This document shows, one piece after another, positions 1 through 6,573 of a DNA stretch of 22,383 nucleotides. The position numbers and the translations under genes were made by a program. Every line of letters starts with the position of its first letter. Within the stretch, counting starts at the first letter, position 1. The stretch is from a virus. The notes under the pieces are model-generated. The model worked only from the letters and a program-made list of their open reading frames with translations, searched no databases and was not told the DNA's origin. The stretch is taken from positions 8,047 to 30,429 of IMG/VR virus record IMGVR_UViG_3300008110_001887, one strand, 5' to 3'.

Positions 1-127
1 TACTTTCCGAATCACCAGTAATAGCATCGTATTTGTGGTATCTTTCGGCGAATTTTTGTAATCCCAACTCATCCAATTCTTTATGGATTTGTAATATATT
101 ACTTACATAACATCTGTTAAATCCCAT
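1..127 (-). CDS. Hypothetical phage protein, C-terminus beyond window
   Basis: Reading left from an ATG at 127, the frame stays open to the window edge (42 codons seen, beginning MGFNRCYVSN). The start lies 2 nt after the TGA stop of the preceding gene at 130-132, as expected for a translationally coupled operon. The visible part is helical and charged (HKELDELGLQKFAERYHKYD) with no domain I can name. It is truncated only by the window end, and its function is unknown. Confidence 0.6.
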   Translation of the reverse strand, partial: MGFNRCYVSNILQIHKELDELGLQKFAERYHKYDAITGDSES

Positions 128-129
128 TA

Positions 130-342
130 TCAGGCATCAAAGTATTTCTGAAGTGCTTTCAATCTATCATCTGCATCCACCAACATTTTCAATGCTTCTT
201 CAGCATTGTTATAGAAATCTGTAGTAGAATGGTCACCAATGCCAACACCGGTGTTTCCCAATAAATCTAAAGTTAGTAATGCTTTAGCTCTATCTGCTTC
301 TGCTGATGTTTTTAACATCAAAATTAAATTTGTATTCATCAT
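130..342 (-). CDS. Small hypothetical phage protein (70 aa)
   Basis: A short protein with a hydrophobic start (NLILMLKTS), a glycine-rich middle (GNTGVGIGDHST) and a helical C-terminus (AEEALKMLVDADDRLKALQKY). I do not recognise the family. Two ATGs lie side by side at 342 and 339. The second gives an MNT start like three other genes here, and the leader before it (AACGATAAAAT) is nearly identical to that of the gene starting at 13727, so 339 may be the true start. It lies 14 nt after the preceding gene. Confidence 0.7.
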   Translation of the reverse strand: MMNTNLILMLKTSAEADRAKALLTLDLLGNTGVGIGDHSTTDFYNNAEEALKMLVDADDRLKALQKYFDA

Positions 343-356
343 TTTATCGTTTAGTA

Positions 357-686
357 TTAATCAAACCATTGCGAACGATGGGTTTTTACTTTTATCGTAC
401 TATCTTTAAATTTAGGATTACCACCTAATTTAATTTCAGCATTAACAATTTCTTCCATTTTAGCTTCATCACCTGCTTTACCAATTTGTTTTGCTCTTTT
501 CAATTCTTCAGTAGTAACTTCACTACCTTTGGTAGCGGCTAGAAATTGCTTGGTATGGTATGTATCTAATGGTTGAGTAAATTGTTTTAAGTATTTAGCC
601 TTCGAATCTAAATATTCAAAAAAAGAATTTTCATCCAAAGAATCCATCTCTTTATCTGTTAATTCATTTTTAGGGTCATACTTCAT
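357..686 (-). CDS. Hypothetical phage protein (109 aa)
   Basis: A highly charged, lysine- and glutamate-rich protein predicted to be mostly helical, with a basic C-terminus (STIKVKTHRSQWFD). No signal peptide, membrane segment or recognisable catalytic motif is visible. Its ATG at 684-686 overlaps the TGA of the upstream gene in an ATGA arrangement, supporting both the start and coupled translation. Function unknown. Confidence 0.7.
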   Translation of the reverse strand: MKYDPKNELTDKEMDSLDENSFFEYLDSKAKYLKQFTQPLDTYHTKQFLAATKGSEVTTEELKRAKQIGKAGDEAKMEEIVNAEIKLGGNPKFKDSTIKVKTHRSQWFD

Positions 687-1057
687 ATCTGTTTCTGCGC
701 AATATCGTTTGAAATAGTTTCTAATAATTCAACTTCATTTTGAAAAACCGCATTTTCAAATTCATCTCTACTCTTTTCAATAGCAGTTTCTACTATCTTA
801 ATTAATTTCGATTGATAGGTTTGCGGAGCCATGTGTGTAAATGTAAATTTATGGTTTGTGATTGTAATACCATCTTCCCACACACGCACCCAATACTCCA
901 ATTTTTTATTAACCAAAAAGTATCTACCGGTAAGCGGAGCCATCTTAATATCGGTTTCGGAATGAGTACACAAATGTGTAATAATATCCAAAATCAATTG
1001 TTCTTTTGAATTTAATTTGTAAGATGGAATTAGTTTGTTTTTTATCCAATTCAACAT
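683..1057 (-). CDS. Hypothetical phage protein (124 aa)
   Basis: A mixed alpha/beta protein with a tryptophan-rich beta-like middle (YWVRVWEDGITITNHKFTF) and a helical C-terminus (KLIKIVETAIEKSRDEFENAV). No family recognised. It lies 18 nt downstream of the 1076-1423 gene, so both are probably transcribed from the promoter at about 1462-1493. Its stop overlaps the next start by 4 nt. Confidence 0.7.
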   Translation of the reverse strand: MLNWIKNKLIPSYKLNSKEQLILDIITHLCTHSETDIKMAPLTGRYFLVNKKLEYWVRVWEDGITITNHKFTFTHMAPQTYQSKLIKIVETAIEKSRDEFENAVFQNEVELLETISNDIAQKQI

Positions 1058-1075
1058 AGTGTTATAATTTAATGA

Positions 1076-1423
1076 TTAAAGATATGATGGTCCGTATGTA
1101 CTATAACGAGCAGTTCCATCCATAATGTTACCTCTCGCATGCTTTGCTGGTGCTTTCCAACTGGCTGGTTTTAACAAGTCACCTTTCTTAATTGGTGCAC
1201 CTTTTAAATCACCATCAACTCTACTGATGAATCCCCAACAGGTTGAACCTGTCCACAATCGAAGGAATTTGTTACCAACTTCCAACACCAAGTGTGTAGG
1301 AGTTAAACTACTTAAATTTTTTGCGTAATACGCATCGATGTCAGCGTTTACTTTTTTAATAAATTCAGAAACGGCTGGATTGTTCTGAAGATAATCTAGG
1401 GATTTTTGTGTCATTACTCTCAT
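1076..1423 (-). CDS. Conserved-looking hypothetical phage protein (115 aa)
   Basis: First gene after a promoter. It has a helical N-terminal half, a beta-like core (THLVLEVGNKFLRLWTGSTC) and a basic C-terminus (SWKAPAKHARGNI and a terminal YGPSYL). The C-terminal pattern resembles uncharacterised phage proteins I have seen, but I cannot assign a function. Two starts are possible, ATG at 1423 or the fourth codon (MTQK) at 1414. The first has CCCCC 7 nt upstream, the spacing seen at other genes here, so I prefer it. Confidence 0.75.
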   Translation of the reverse strand: MRVMTQKSLDYLQNNPAVSEFIKKVNADIDAYYAKNLSSLTPTHLVLEVGNKFLRLWTGSTCWGFISRVDGDLKGAPIKKGDLLKPASWKAPAKHARGNIMDGTARYSTYGPSYL

Positions 1424-1461
1424 TTTATTAGGGGGTTTAGGTTTTAACTCTCACTACTCTG

Positions 1462-1493
1462 TAAAACTACAAAAAAAACTTGGTAATTCCAAG
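1462..1493 (-). promoter_or_regulatory. Bacteroidota-type promoter before the 1423 gene
   Basis: -33 box ACTTG (TTG at 1490-1492), a 20-nt spacer, then TAGTTTTA at 1462-1469. Box order and spacing match five other sites in the window. The spacer carries a run of eight T that is also the tail of a small hairpin. Transcription would start near 1450-1455, just at a TAGTGAGAG sequence. Confidence 0.6.
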
Positions 1494-1494
1494 T
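1471..1494 (-). terminator. Short intrinsic terminator overlapping a promoter
   Basis: On the minus strand ACTTGG (1489-1494) and CCAAGT (1478-1483) form a 6-bp stem with a 5-nt loop, followed at once by a T8 run. It lies 13 nt after the stop of the 1507-1758 gene. The stem is short and only half GC, so termination may be partial. The same bases form the -33 box and spacer of the next promoter. Confidence 0.5.
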
Positions 1495-1506
1495 CTTTTG
1501 TTAAAT

Positions 1507-1758
1507 TTAATTTAAGTATGCGTAATCACACGCTGCCACAATTACTTTGAGGTTCTGCAAACATTGAGTATCTGCATTTGAAATTGCACCTGACAAATCA
1601 TTATCTACTACCGATTCAACGAAACTACCACCCCGTATTCCTTTACCATCTCTTGTCATCATTACCGATGCAATGATATTAATGATATGGGGATTGGTTA
1701 CCTCATATTCCAATGCAAACTCTTGTGCTGCTGATTGATACTGATTTACTATGTCCAT
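1507..1758 (-). CDS. Hypothetical phage protein (83 aa)
   Basis: A small soluble protein with a helical N-terminus (MDIVNQYQSAAQEFALEYEV), a glycine-containing turn (DGKGIRGGSF) and a hydrophobic C-terminal helix (LQNLKVIVAACDYAYL). No known motif. It starts 3 nt after the stop of the 1762-1989 gene and is the last gene before a terminator-like hairpin. Function unknown. Confidence 0.7.
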   Translation of the reverse strand: MDIVNQYQSAAQEFALEYEVTNPHIINIIASVMMTRDGKGIRGGSFVESVVDNDLSGAISNADTQCLQNLKVIVAACDYAYLN

Positions 1759-1761
1759 ATA

Positions 1762-1989
1762 TTATTTTTTATAAAATTGATAAGAGTATAAAGTTTTACG
1801 GTCATCATCGTCAAGTTCATGCTCTACGATTACCGCTTCATTGCCAACAATTTCTTGCAGTTTATTAAAATCAACTCGTCTTCCAAGTGGAAATTTGAGA
1901 AAGTTATTATTAGTACCGAGTACTCTATCTACTACAAACGAACCAATTTCAGTTTCAATTTTTTCAATTACTTCTAAAGAAAAATACAT
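1762..1989 (-). CDS. Hypothetical phage protein (75 aa)
   Basis: A small acidic protein with a helical start (LEVIEKIETEIGSFVV) and a DDDD stretch near the C-terminus. No family recognised. The ATG is preceded at 7 nt by CCCC (minus strand), one of the repeated C-tract leaders of this region, placed right after the stop codon of the preceding gene. Confidence 0.7.
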   Translation of the reverse strand: MYFSLEVIEKIETEIGSFVVDRVLGTNNNFLKFPLGRRVDFNKLQEIVGNEAVIVEHELDDDDRKTLYSYQFYKK

Positions 1990-2001
1990 AGTTTTAGGGG
2001 T

Positions 2002-2409
2002 TTAAAGTTTTTGTATTTTTTCCATTACATCTGTTACATCCTCTGGTCTTAAATATCCAATCACATCGGAAGTAATTGGTGTATCATAGCAGATACTACC
2101 ATCTTTGAGTACTGCCAACTCATACAATCCTATTCTACCACCATAGCTATATGCGTGTCTAACTACACTAGCACCATATCCATTATCAAAATGTTCTCTA
2201 GCCATCTCCCCACCACCAGGGTATGGTTGAAAGTTTAAATCTTTAAATGTCTTCATAACTTCTTCTCTTTCTATTTCCTCTAACTTTATAGCAATTTCTA
2301 AATCTGTTAATTGTTTAGGTTTTTCAATAAACTTATCAAAACCATAACCACCAACTGTAATCTCTGAACCAAACTCATTTACAGGAATTAACTCAATTTT
2401 ATTTTTCAT
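2002..2409 (-). CDS. Hypothetical phage protein (135 aa)
   Basis: An alpha/beta protein with a lysine- and glutamate-rich helix (LTDLEIAIKLEEIEREEVM), glycine-rich turns (PGGGE, YSYGGRIGLYELAV) and a beta-rich C-terminal half that reads like a compact domain. No catalytic motif recognised. It follows the 53-aa gene by 18 nt. Its leader has a CTCC variant of the C-tract about 9 nt before ATG. Confidence 0.7.
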   Translation of the reverse strand: MKNKIELIPVNEFGSEITVGGYGFDKFIEKPKQLTDLEIAIKLEEIEREEVMKTFKDLNFQPYPGGGEMAREHFDNGYGASVVRHAYSYGGRIGLYELAVLKDGSICYDTPITSDVIGYLRPEDVTDVMEKIQKL

Positions 2410-2427
2410 AACTTTATAGGAGTTTAA

Positions 2428-2589
2428 TTAAGCGTTTTCAAATATGTAATCTATTTCCGTTTCATTTAAGGAATCCACTAGCTCTTCCAATTCATCAGCT
2501 GCTTCTAAATTAGCAGAACCTGTCAAATCAATCTGGAAGTTAATCATTTCTTGCAATTGGAAAAATCGTTGTACTCTATCAGTATTCAT
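2428..2589 (-). CDS. Small acidic hypothetical protein (53 aa)
   Basis: ATG at 2589, TAA at 2428-2430. It begins MNTDRVQRFFQLQEM and continues as a helical, strongly acidic peptide ending ETEIDYIFENA. It fills the gap between its neighbours. The leader has CCCCC 6 nt before ATG, directly after the stop of the 2601-2798 gene, and the first codons (ATG AAT ACT) match those of that gene. Function unknown. Confidence 0.65.
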   Translation of the reverse strand: MNTDRVQRFFQLQEMINFQIDLTGSANLEAADELEELVDSLNETEIDYIFENA

Positions 2590-2600
2590 AGTATAGGGGG

Positions 2601-2798
2601 TTAAAGATAATCGTATCGTGAAGCTTCTAATTCGTAATCGTACTCAACTGCGTTATCCACATCCCAATCGTAATCATGGGACTCCTCAACAAATGTGGAG
2701 GTTTCTCCGGAGATGGTATCGAGTCCATCCCAGCACTCCTGGTCGGTGATAGAACCATTCACATAAAGAGCAATCAAATCGTTTAATTCAGTATTCAT
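2601..2798 (-). CDS. Small acidic hypothetical protein (65 aa)
   Basis: Begins MNTELNDLIALYVNGSITDQ and becomes very acidic and aromatic (SHDYDWDVDNAVEYDYELEA). An in-frame ATG further upstream (2870) would give 89 aa, but a promoter-like element (2836-2868) lies between the two ATGs and a CCCC leader sits 7 nt before ATG 2798, so the short form is much more likely. The charge pattern would suit a nucleic-acid mimic or inhibitor, but that is speculation. Confidence 0.7.
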   Translation of the reverse strand: MNTELNDLIALYVNGSITDQECWDGLDTISGETSTFVEESHDYDWDVDNAVEYDYELEASRYDYL

Positions 2799-2835
2799 AT
2801 TTTTAGGGGTTAGTAGTATCTCTCTCATTACCTTA

Positions 2836-2868
2836 CAAACATACGAAATTCCGCTGAATAATCCTAGC
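2836..2868 (-). promoter_or_regulatory. Bacteroidota-type promoter before the 2798 gene
   Basis: The -7 box TATGTTTG at 2836-2843 matches TAnnTTTG exactly. A 20-nt spacer upstream ends at GCTAG (2864-2868), a one-base variant of the GCTTG seen at other sites. Downstream follow AATGAGAGAGATAC and the CCCC leader. It lies about 22 nt downstream of the stop of the 2891-3154 gene. Confidence 0.6.
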
Positions 2869-2890
2869 ACTTTCTCAAATATTTTTTAAT

Positions 2891-3154
2891 TTATTTTACC
2901 CATTCCATATATCCGTAATCAATGGCATCTAAATAATCTGAAATGTTTAGATTATCCCATCCACCTTTTAATTCAGAATCTACTTCTAAATGCCTGTGTG
3001 CAAACTCCATTACTTCGTATAACACACCAGTTTCATCGGCATTGAGAACAACATAATCAAAAGTTCCATGATATTCAGGATATTCATCACACATTTTATG
3101 TTTGAATAACCAAAACCATTTACTTAAATTATTCTCTGCAACTTCTTTTGTCAT
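2891..3154 (-). CDS. Hypothetical phage protein (87 aa)
   Basis: An aromatic-rich soluble protein (NLSKWFWLFKHKMCDEYPEY and a terminal DAIDYGYMEWVK) with several acidic positions. No known domain seen. It starts 4 nt after the stop of the SWIM-motif gene and is the last gene before the promoter at 2836-2868. Function unknown. Confidence 0.7.
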   Translation of the reverse strand: MTKEVAENNLSKWFWLFKHKMCDEYPEYHGTFDYVVLNADETGVLYEVMEFAHRHLEVDSELKGGWDNLNISDYLDAIDYGYMEWVK

Positions 3155-3158
3155 ATTA

Positions 3159-3341
3159 TTATAATTTATGTCCTAATTTTTGATTTATTGATTTCATGTG
3201 TTTGCAGGGTTGGTATCTTCTAAACATCCTAGCATCACAACTACAATCTTTGATTACCCAATCTTTAACTACCACTTTGTAATACTTCAACTTACCGGTT
3301 TTTTTATCCCGCGAACCCATTTCATTATAAAACCATTCCAT
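3159..3341 (-). CDS. Small SWIM-type zinc-finger protein (60 aa)
   Basis: The 60-aa product has a CxCx10CxH motif: Cys33, Cys35, Cys46 and His48 (CSCDARMF...QPCKHM). This is the zinc-binding pattern of SWIM domains, which occur in proteins that bind DNA or other proteins. Ahead of it is a basic beta-like segment (KTGKLKYYKVVVKDWVIKDC). There is no other domain, so it is probably a stand-alone binding module. It lies 6 nt after the frameshifted gene. The domain call is based on the motif alone; target and role are unknown. Confidence 0.65.
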   Translation of the reverse strand: MEWFYNEMGSRDKKTGKLKYYKVVVKDWVIKDCSCDARMFRRYQPCKHMKSINQKLGHKL

Positions 3342-3347
3342 AGTATA

Positions 3348-3840
3348 TTATTTTAGAGTTTCGATAAATTTGTTTTGATTCAGTATCAATTCATCGGATA
3401 GATTAAAACAACTATCCTCCGTCTCAAAATACTTTTCTTTAGGGATTCTACCATTTTCCGATAGTGGGAAGTACAAAAATTTGGATTTCAATAGTGTAAC
3501 AATATCTTCTCTATACAATTTGAACCTCCTATCACAAATGGAATCGTAGTTATTCATTTTTGTAGGTGAACTGATTACAAAAAATGGGATTTCGATACCC
3601 TTGTCCAAACATTCGGAGAATATTTCAGCAGCATTGGAAATTGCTCTACCCAAAAAGCAAGAATCAATATAGTGACCTTTGTCCTCTTCGAGTATTAGTA
3701 CTTTATCACATCCTCCTAAAGGATTCGTACTGCTCTCCGATAATATCTTTACCTGCTTTTTCTGAATCTACTCTCCAGCGTTGGTAGGATTTGTCATAGA
3801 ATTCGGAGTTGAATAAATTTTTGAAATCTTGAATTTCCAT
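3348..3840 (-). CDS. Phage gene split by a +1 frameshift
   Basis: ATG at 3840 follows a promoter and a CCCCCC leader and opens a frame of 44 codons (MEIQDFKNLFNSEFYDKSYQ...) ending in TGA at 3706-3708. The +1 frame is open from 3767 to the TAA at 3348 and reads as a normal protein from its first codons (VKILSESSTNPLGGCDKVL, then LILEEDKGHYIDSCFLGRA). Joining the frames at the A5 run at 3757-3761 gives one protein of about 163 aa. The internal ATG at 3653 would start in the middle of the coherent sequence. Cause could be mutation, a base error in the A run, or +1 recoding. Family unknown. Confidence 0.6.
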
Positions 3841-3877
3841 AGTTTGGGGGGTTAAAAGTTATCTCTCACTAACAAAT

Positions 3878-3909
3878 TAAATGTAGTAAAAATAATTCAC
3901 AATTCCAAG
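3878..3909 (-). promoter_or_regulatory. Bacteroidota-type promoter before the 3840 gene
   Basis: ACTTG with TTG at 3906-3908, a 20-nt spacer, then TACATTTA at 3878-3885. The -33 box touches the stop codon of the HAD-like gene. Downstream is TTAGTGAGAGATAAC, shared with other promoters, then the C6 leader. Confidence 0.6.
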
Positions 3910-4434
3910 TTATCGATTAAGTTTCTTTATACATTCATCAACCTTATCTCGCAACATTCCACCATTACCCCAATCACCACTAACCTGTACATGATGCCAT
4001 TGTGGGATACCTAATGATTTGTATTCAAAGTTTAATTGCATATCATCGATAGAAATCCAATTGGTAGGTTTGAATGATTTGACCCATGTCTCAATCTCGC
4101 ATGCCCTATCCCATTGGCCAGATGAACTCAATTTCTTTTTAGGATTGAAATGGGTTGTGGTATCTAATAAGTTCCATCTACCAATACCATAGTATTCGAA
4201 TATCATAGCCAAATCGGGAAGAGTATAATGCTTCCTCCAATCAGATGATACTACTAATCTAGCATCGGTTTGTTTTATGATTTCACTCAATGCATCGCAA
4301 TTCTCCTTATCCCAAGGGTATGGTATTGTAAACTCGTGTGCGGTATTTTTCATTATCTTAACTTTACCATCTCCCCAAGTTCCCCAAGCTAATGGACCAT
4401 CAACATCAATGAATATAATTTTCCCTTCCATCAT
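3910..4434 (-). CDS. HAD-like phosphatase, phage type (174 aa)
   Basis: The protein has the hallmarks of the haloacid dehalogenase superfamily: motif I FIDVDGPL with Asp10 and Asp12, a motif II-like strand VVSSDWRKH (Ser63/Ser64), and motif IV WISIDDM with Asp130 and Asp131. The DWR after motif II and the R..EI..W segment (110-118) resemble the HAD-like proteins grouped with RNA-repair 'Swiss army knife' families and found in phages. By family it would hydrolyse a phosphate ester, possibly on a nucleotide or nucleic-acid end; the substrate is not visible. Two ATGs are adjacent (4434, 4431). It starts 3 nt after the previous stop, and a promoter for the next gene abuts its own stop. Confidence 0.8.
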   Translation of the reverse strand: MMEGKIIFIDVDGPLAWGTWGDGKVKIMKNTAHEFTIPYPWDKENCDALSEIIKQTDARLVVSSDWRKHYTLPDLAMIFEYYGIGRWNLLDTTTHFNPKKKLSSSGQWDRACEIETWVKSFKPTNWISIDDMQLNFEYKSLGIPQWHHVQVSGDWGNGGMLRDKVDECIKKLNR

Positions 4435-4437
4435 TTG

Positions 4438-4923
4438 TTACCAAGAAGATGTGTAAGAAAAATCAGCAGGATAATAATCTCTACCCTTTTCATTTACTAC
4501 TTTTTCTAGCAATACTTGCTCTAAAATTTCAATAGTATATTCAATATCTCGCATATAGTATTCATCATAATCCGTTCCACCAAAGAAAAATCCTTCAGTT
4601 GTTGGCAGCAATTCATCTGCTTTCGATGGGTTTTCCTTTACTTGCTTACATACTTCTAGCAAATTTATCAAATCGGAAACTTCCACATAGTATTCTCCGC
4701 AGTTATCATTACCATCCTGAACATTATCTACGAACCATTTGTGAATGTGGTTTGCCTTTCTCCAATATCCAGCTTCTTCTACAATGTACTTTACTCTTTT
4801 TGGTTGTATGTGTTTTACTGGCTTTCCACCTCTGGTAATCTCCACATCATATCTTTCTTCCGGAGTGTGATGCTCCCAATTTTGAACATAAGTTTTTTTG
4901 TTCAAATACATATCTAGTCCCAT
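4438..4923 (-). CDS. 'GLDMYL' family phage protein (161 aa)
   Basis: The start MGLDMYLNKKTYV and the later segment EAGYWRKANHIHKWF...GNDNCGEYYV are typical of a small-protein family widespread in phages and other mobile DNA, which I know only as uncharacterised. The conserved WRKANxIHxWFV core with Cys75 suggests a folded soluble protein. It starts 4 nt after the 54-aa gene and is followed closely by the HAD-like gene. Function is not known. Confidence 0.75.
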   Translation of the reverse strand: MGLDMYLNKKTYVQNWEHHTPEERYDVEITRGGKPVKHIQPKRVKYIVEEAGYWRKANHIHKWFVDNVQDGNDNCGEYYVEVSDLINLLEVCKQVKENPSKADELLPTTEGFFFGGTDYDEYYMRDIEYTIEILEQVLLEKVVNEKGRDYYPADFSYTSSW

Positions 4924-4927
4924 ATCT

Positions 4928-5092
4928 TTATTTTTGTTTATTTTTCAAAAACTTATCAAGAGCATCAAGCATTCGTTGTACCGGATAAGTACCTTTTTCA
5001 GCAGGGTCCCATAAATGATAATCTTCACAAGCAATGTAGTAGAATTCTTCCAATTCACTAACTGGCATCATGTTTGTAGTTTTAGTTTTCAT
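4928..5092 (-). CDS. Small hypothetical protein (54 aa)
   Basis: ATG at 5092 and TAA at 4928-4930 give MKTKTTNMMPVSELEEFYYI followed by an aromatic-acidic segment (ACEDYHLWDPAEKG) and a basic helical end (DALDKFLKNKQK). It lies 4 nt ahead of the GLDMYL gene start. It sits just after the terminator of the AAA+ gene with no clear promoter of its own, so it may depend on read-through. Function unknown. Confidence 0.6.
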   Translation of the reverse strand: MKTKTTNMMPVSELEEFYYIACEDYHLWDPAEKGTYPVQRMLDALDKFLKNKQK

Positions 5093-5129
5093 AACTTTAT
5101 TTTTTAGTTTTTAATTAATTTGTAAATTT

Positions 5130-5160
5130 AAAAAGGAAGAGGGGACAATTTGTCCCCCCG
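5130..5160 (-). terminator. Intrinsic terminator after the AAA+ ATPase gene
   Basis: The minus strand has GGGGAC (5152-5157 region) and GTCCCC (5141-5146) around AAATT, within a longer perfect palindrome at 5141-5157, followed by TCTTCC and T5 at 5130-5134. It lies about 20 nt after the TAA of the ATPase gene. It is the strongest GC stem in the left half of the window. Confidence 0.7.
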
Positions 5161-5178
5161 TCCACCATTAAACTATTA

Positions 5179-6405
5179 CTACCACACAATAGTATTTTCA
5201 GGTTCTTCGTCCTTAACCTCGTTGAAAAGTGTTTCATTAGAATCACTTACAATATATTTTTGAATCAATTGCTTCATAAACACTCTTTCAGAATCCAACC
5301 CACCATCATTAGAGAAGTAAGGTAGGATTGCGATTTCCGCTGCCTCCATAAGTGAGAACCCATCGTAAATCAACCCAGCAGCTTCCACATTGGTACGGGT
5401 AGAAATCATAGTTGAAATCTTACTCGCATCCGTTTTAATCAAATCACGAGTGGTAGATGCAATCTCTGCCAATGCGTTGAGTGAGTAATCATCTGCTTCA
5501 GAATAGATAGTTTTTAACAATTCGTATTCTGATTTCTTATCTAGCAAATCCATTTCGATAGTTACAAATCGGTCCATCATAGCTCTATCCATGATGCGGG
5601 TAGATGTGTATTCATTACCCACGTTAGCCGTAGCGATAAAGGTAACTCCTTCAGCAACTTTCACAATTGGTGAACCATCTGCCTCATCCAATCGTAGGTA
5701 TCGTTGTCCTGCATCCAACACAGTCATTAGGATGTTCCAAGCCTCTGGGTGTGCTCTACTCAATTCATCCAATAGAATGATTGCGTTTGGAGTTTTGATT
5801 GCTCTAACAAATGCGGATTCTGAAAAGAATGTACCCTTAACTTTGTCGAAGTGAGTATTACCAATTAGGGTTGCTCTCGGGTCTTGTGTTGCTCCCAAGT
5901 TGAAGTAGTAATCAGGTCGGTTAAGTGATTTAACCAATGATTGAGCTGCCAATGTTTTACCACATCCAGTCGGTCCAGTCATCATAATGTTCTTACCTCT
6001 AACTGCTGAACGAAGTAGATACTTCCACTTCAATTCATCCATAAACAACCCATTAGGTTTTAGTTGGTAACCTGTGTTGTGGATAAATGATTTGAGTGCC
6101 TCATGTGTTTCAAACACTTCATTTACCGATTCCGCTTTGGTTTCTTCAGTAGAATGAGTCATTTTTTTGAACTCGTCAATTTCAACAAGTTTGTAAGTTG
6201 TTTTGCCAGATTTGGAAACATAACCACGAATGGCTTTGTTTTGGTCAAACGCCGTTTTCATACGGGTTTTTGTAACACCTGCCACTTTTGTAGCAGTTTG
6301 GTTATCAGCGGTGAGCATTGCGAATGTACGTCCTACTTTGATAACTTGGTAGATTTCATTAGTGAAACCTACAATAACATCGGATTTTCTTTTGGTAGTA
6401 GCCAT
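5179..6405 (-). CDS. MoxR/CobS-like AAA+ ATPase (408 aa)
   Basis: Walker A GPTGCGKT at residues 144-151, Walker B IILLDE with Asp213/Glu214, sensor 1 in FIATAN (Asn261), candidate arginine fingers in RAMMDRF (Arg274, Arg279) and a possible sensor 2 in STRTN (Arg338) define an AAA+ ATPase of the MoxR/CbbQ/CobS type. Such ATPases form rings that remodel a partner, usually a VWA-domain protein. A VWA gene lies directly upstream on the same strand. About 115 N-terminal residues precede the ATPase core and look like a small basic beta-rich domain followed by a linker. It has its own promoter (6462-6495) and terminator. Cyanophages carry cobS-like genes, but this is probably not cobalt chelation, since no cobalamin genes are near. 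Confidence 0.88.
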   Translation of the reverse strand: MATTKRKSDVIVGFTNEIYQVIKVGRTFAMLTADNQTATKVAGVTKTRMKTAFDQNKAIRGYVSKSGKTTYKLVEIDEFKKMTHSTEETKAESVNEVFETHEALKSFIHNTGYQLKPNGLFMDELKWKYLLRSAVRGKNIMMTGPTGCGKTLAAQSLVKSLNRPDYYFNLGATQDPRATLIGNTHFDKVKGTFFSESAFVRAIKTPNAIILLDELSRAHPEAWNILMTVLDAGQRYLRLDEADGSPIVKVAEGVTFIATANVGNEYTSTRIMDRAMMDRFVTIEMDLLDKKSEYELLKTIYSEADDYSLNALAEIASTTRDLIKTDASKISTMISTRTNVEAAGLIYDGFSLMEAAEIAILPYFSNDGGLDSERVFMKQLIQKYIVSDSNETLFNEVKDEEPENTIVW

Positions 6406-6461
6406 AATGGTATATTTAAGTGTTTTAGAGTTTAAATGGAGAACCGTTCCCTCATTGTTTA

Positions 6462-6495
6462 CACAATATATGAAGAAAAATCGGTTTTTCCAAGC
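6462..6495 (-). promoter_or_regulatory. Promoter of the AAA+ ATPase gene
   Basis: GCTTG with TTG at 6491-6493, a 20-nt spacer, then TATATTGTG at 6462-6470. Both boxes and the spacing are the same as in the promoter of the VWA gene, although the spacers differ. About 10 nt downstream is AATGAGGGAAC, a variant of the TGAGAGATA element. The leader is about 50 nt long. Confidence 0.65.
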
Positions 6496-6526
6496 GTTTT
6501 AGATAATATTTTTTTAATTAATGAGA

Positions 6527-6559
6527 TGTGAAAATGGGGAATTTCACCCCAAGTTCACA
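6527..6559 (-). terminator. Long two-part hairpin after the VWA gene
   Basis: TGTGAA (6554-6559) pairs with TTCACA (6527-6532), and inside it TGGGG pairs with CCCCA around TGAAATT. The stem is long and GC-rich in its inner part but lacks a T run afterwards. It could be a factor-assisted terminator or an mRNA 3' end stabiliser. Confidence 0.5.
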
Positions 6560-6572
6560 GGCTTTCCGAGCC
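6560..6572 (-). promoter_or_regulatory. Small hairpin abutting the VWA stop codon
   Basis: GGCT and AGCC form a 4-bp stem around CGGAA, 1 nt after the TAA. Its GCTCGGAAA stretch (6563-6571) is the exact complement of TTTCCGAGC in the leader of the same gene (8804-8812), so leader and 3' end could pair. Confidence 0.4.
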
Positions 6573-6573
6573 A

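Noticed and set aside
2799-2870. N-terminal extension of the 2601-2798 gene starting at 2870
   Set aside because: A promoter-like element lies between the two ATGs, and the leader pattern fits the downstream ATG.
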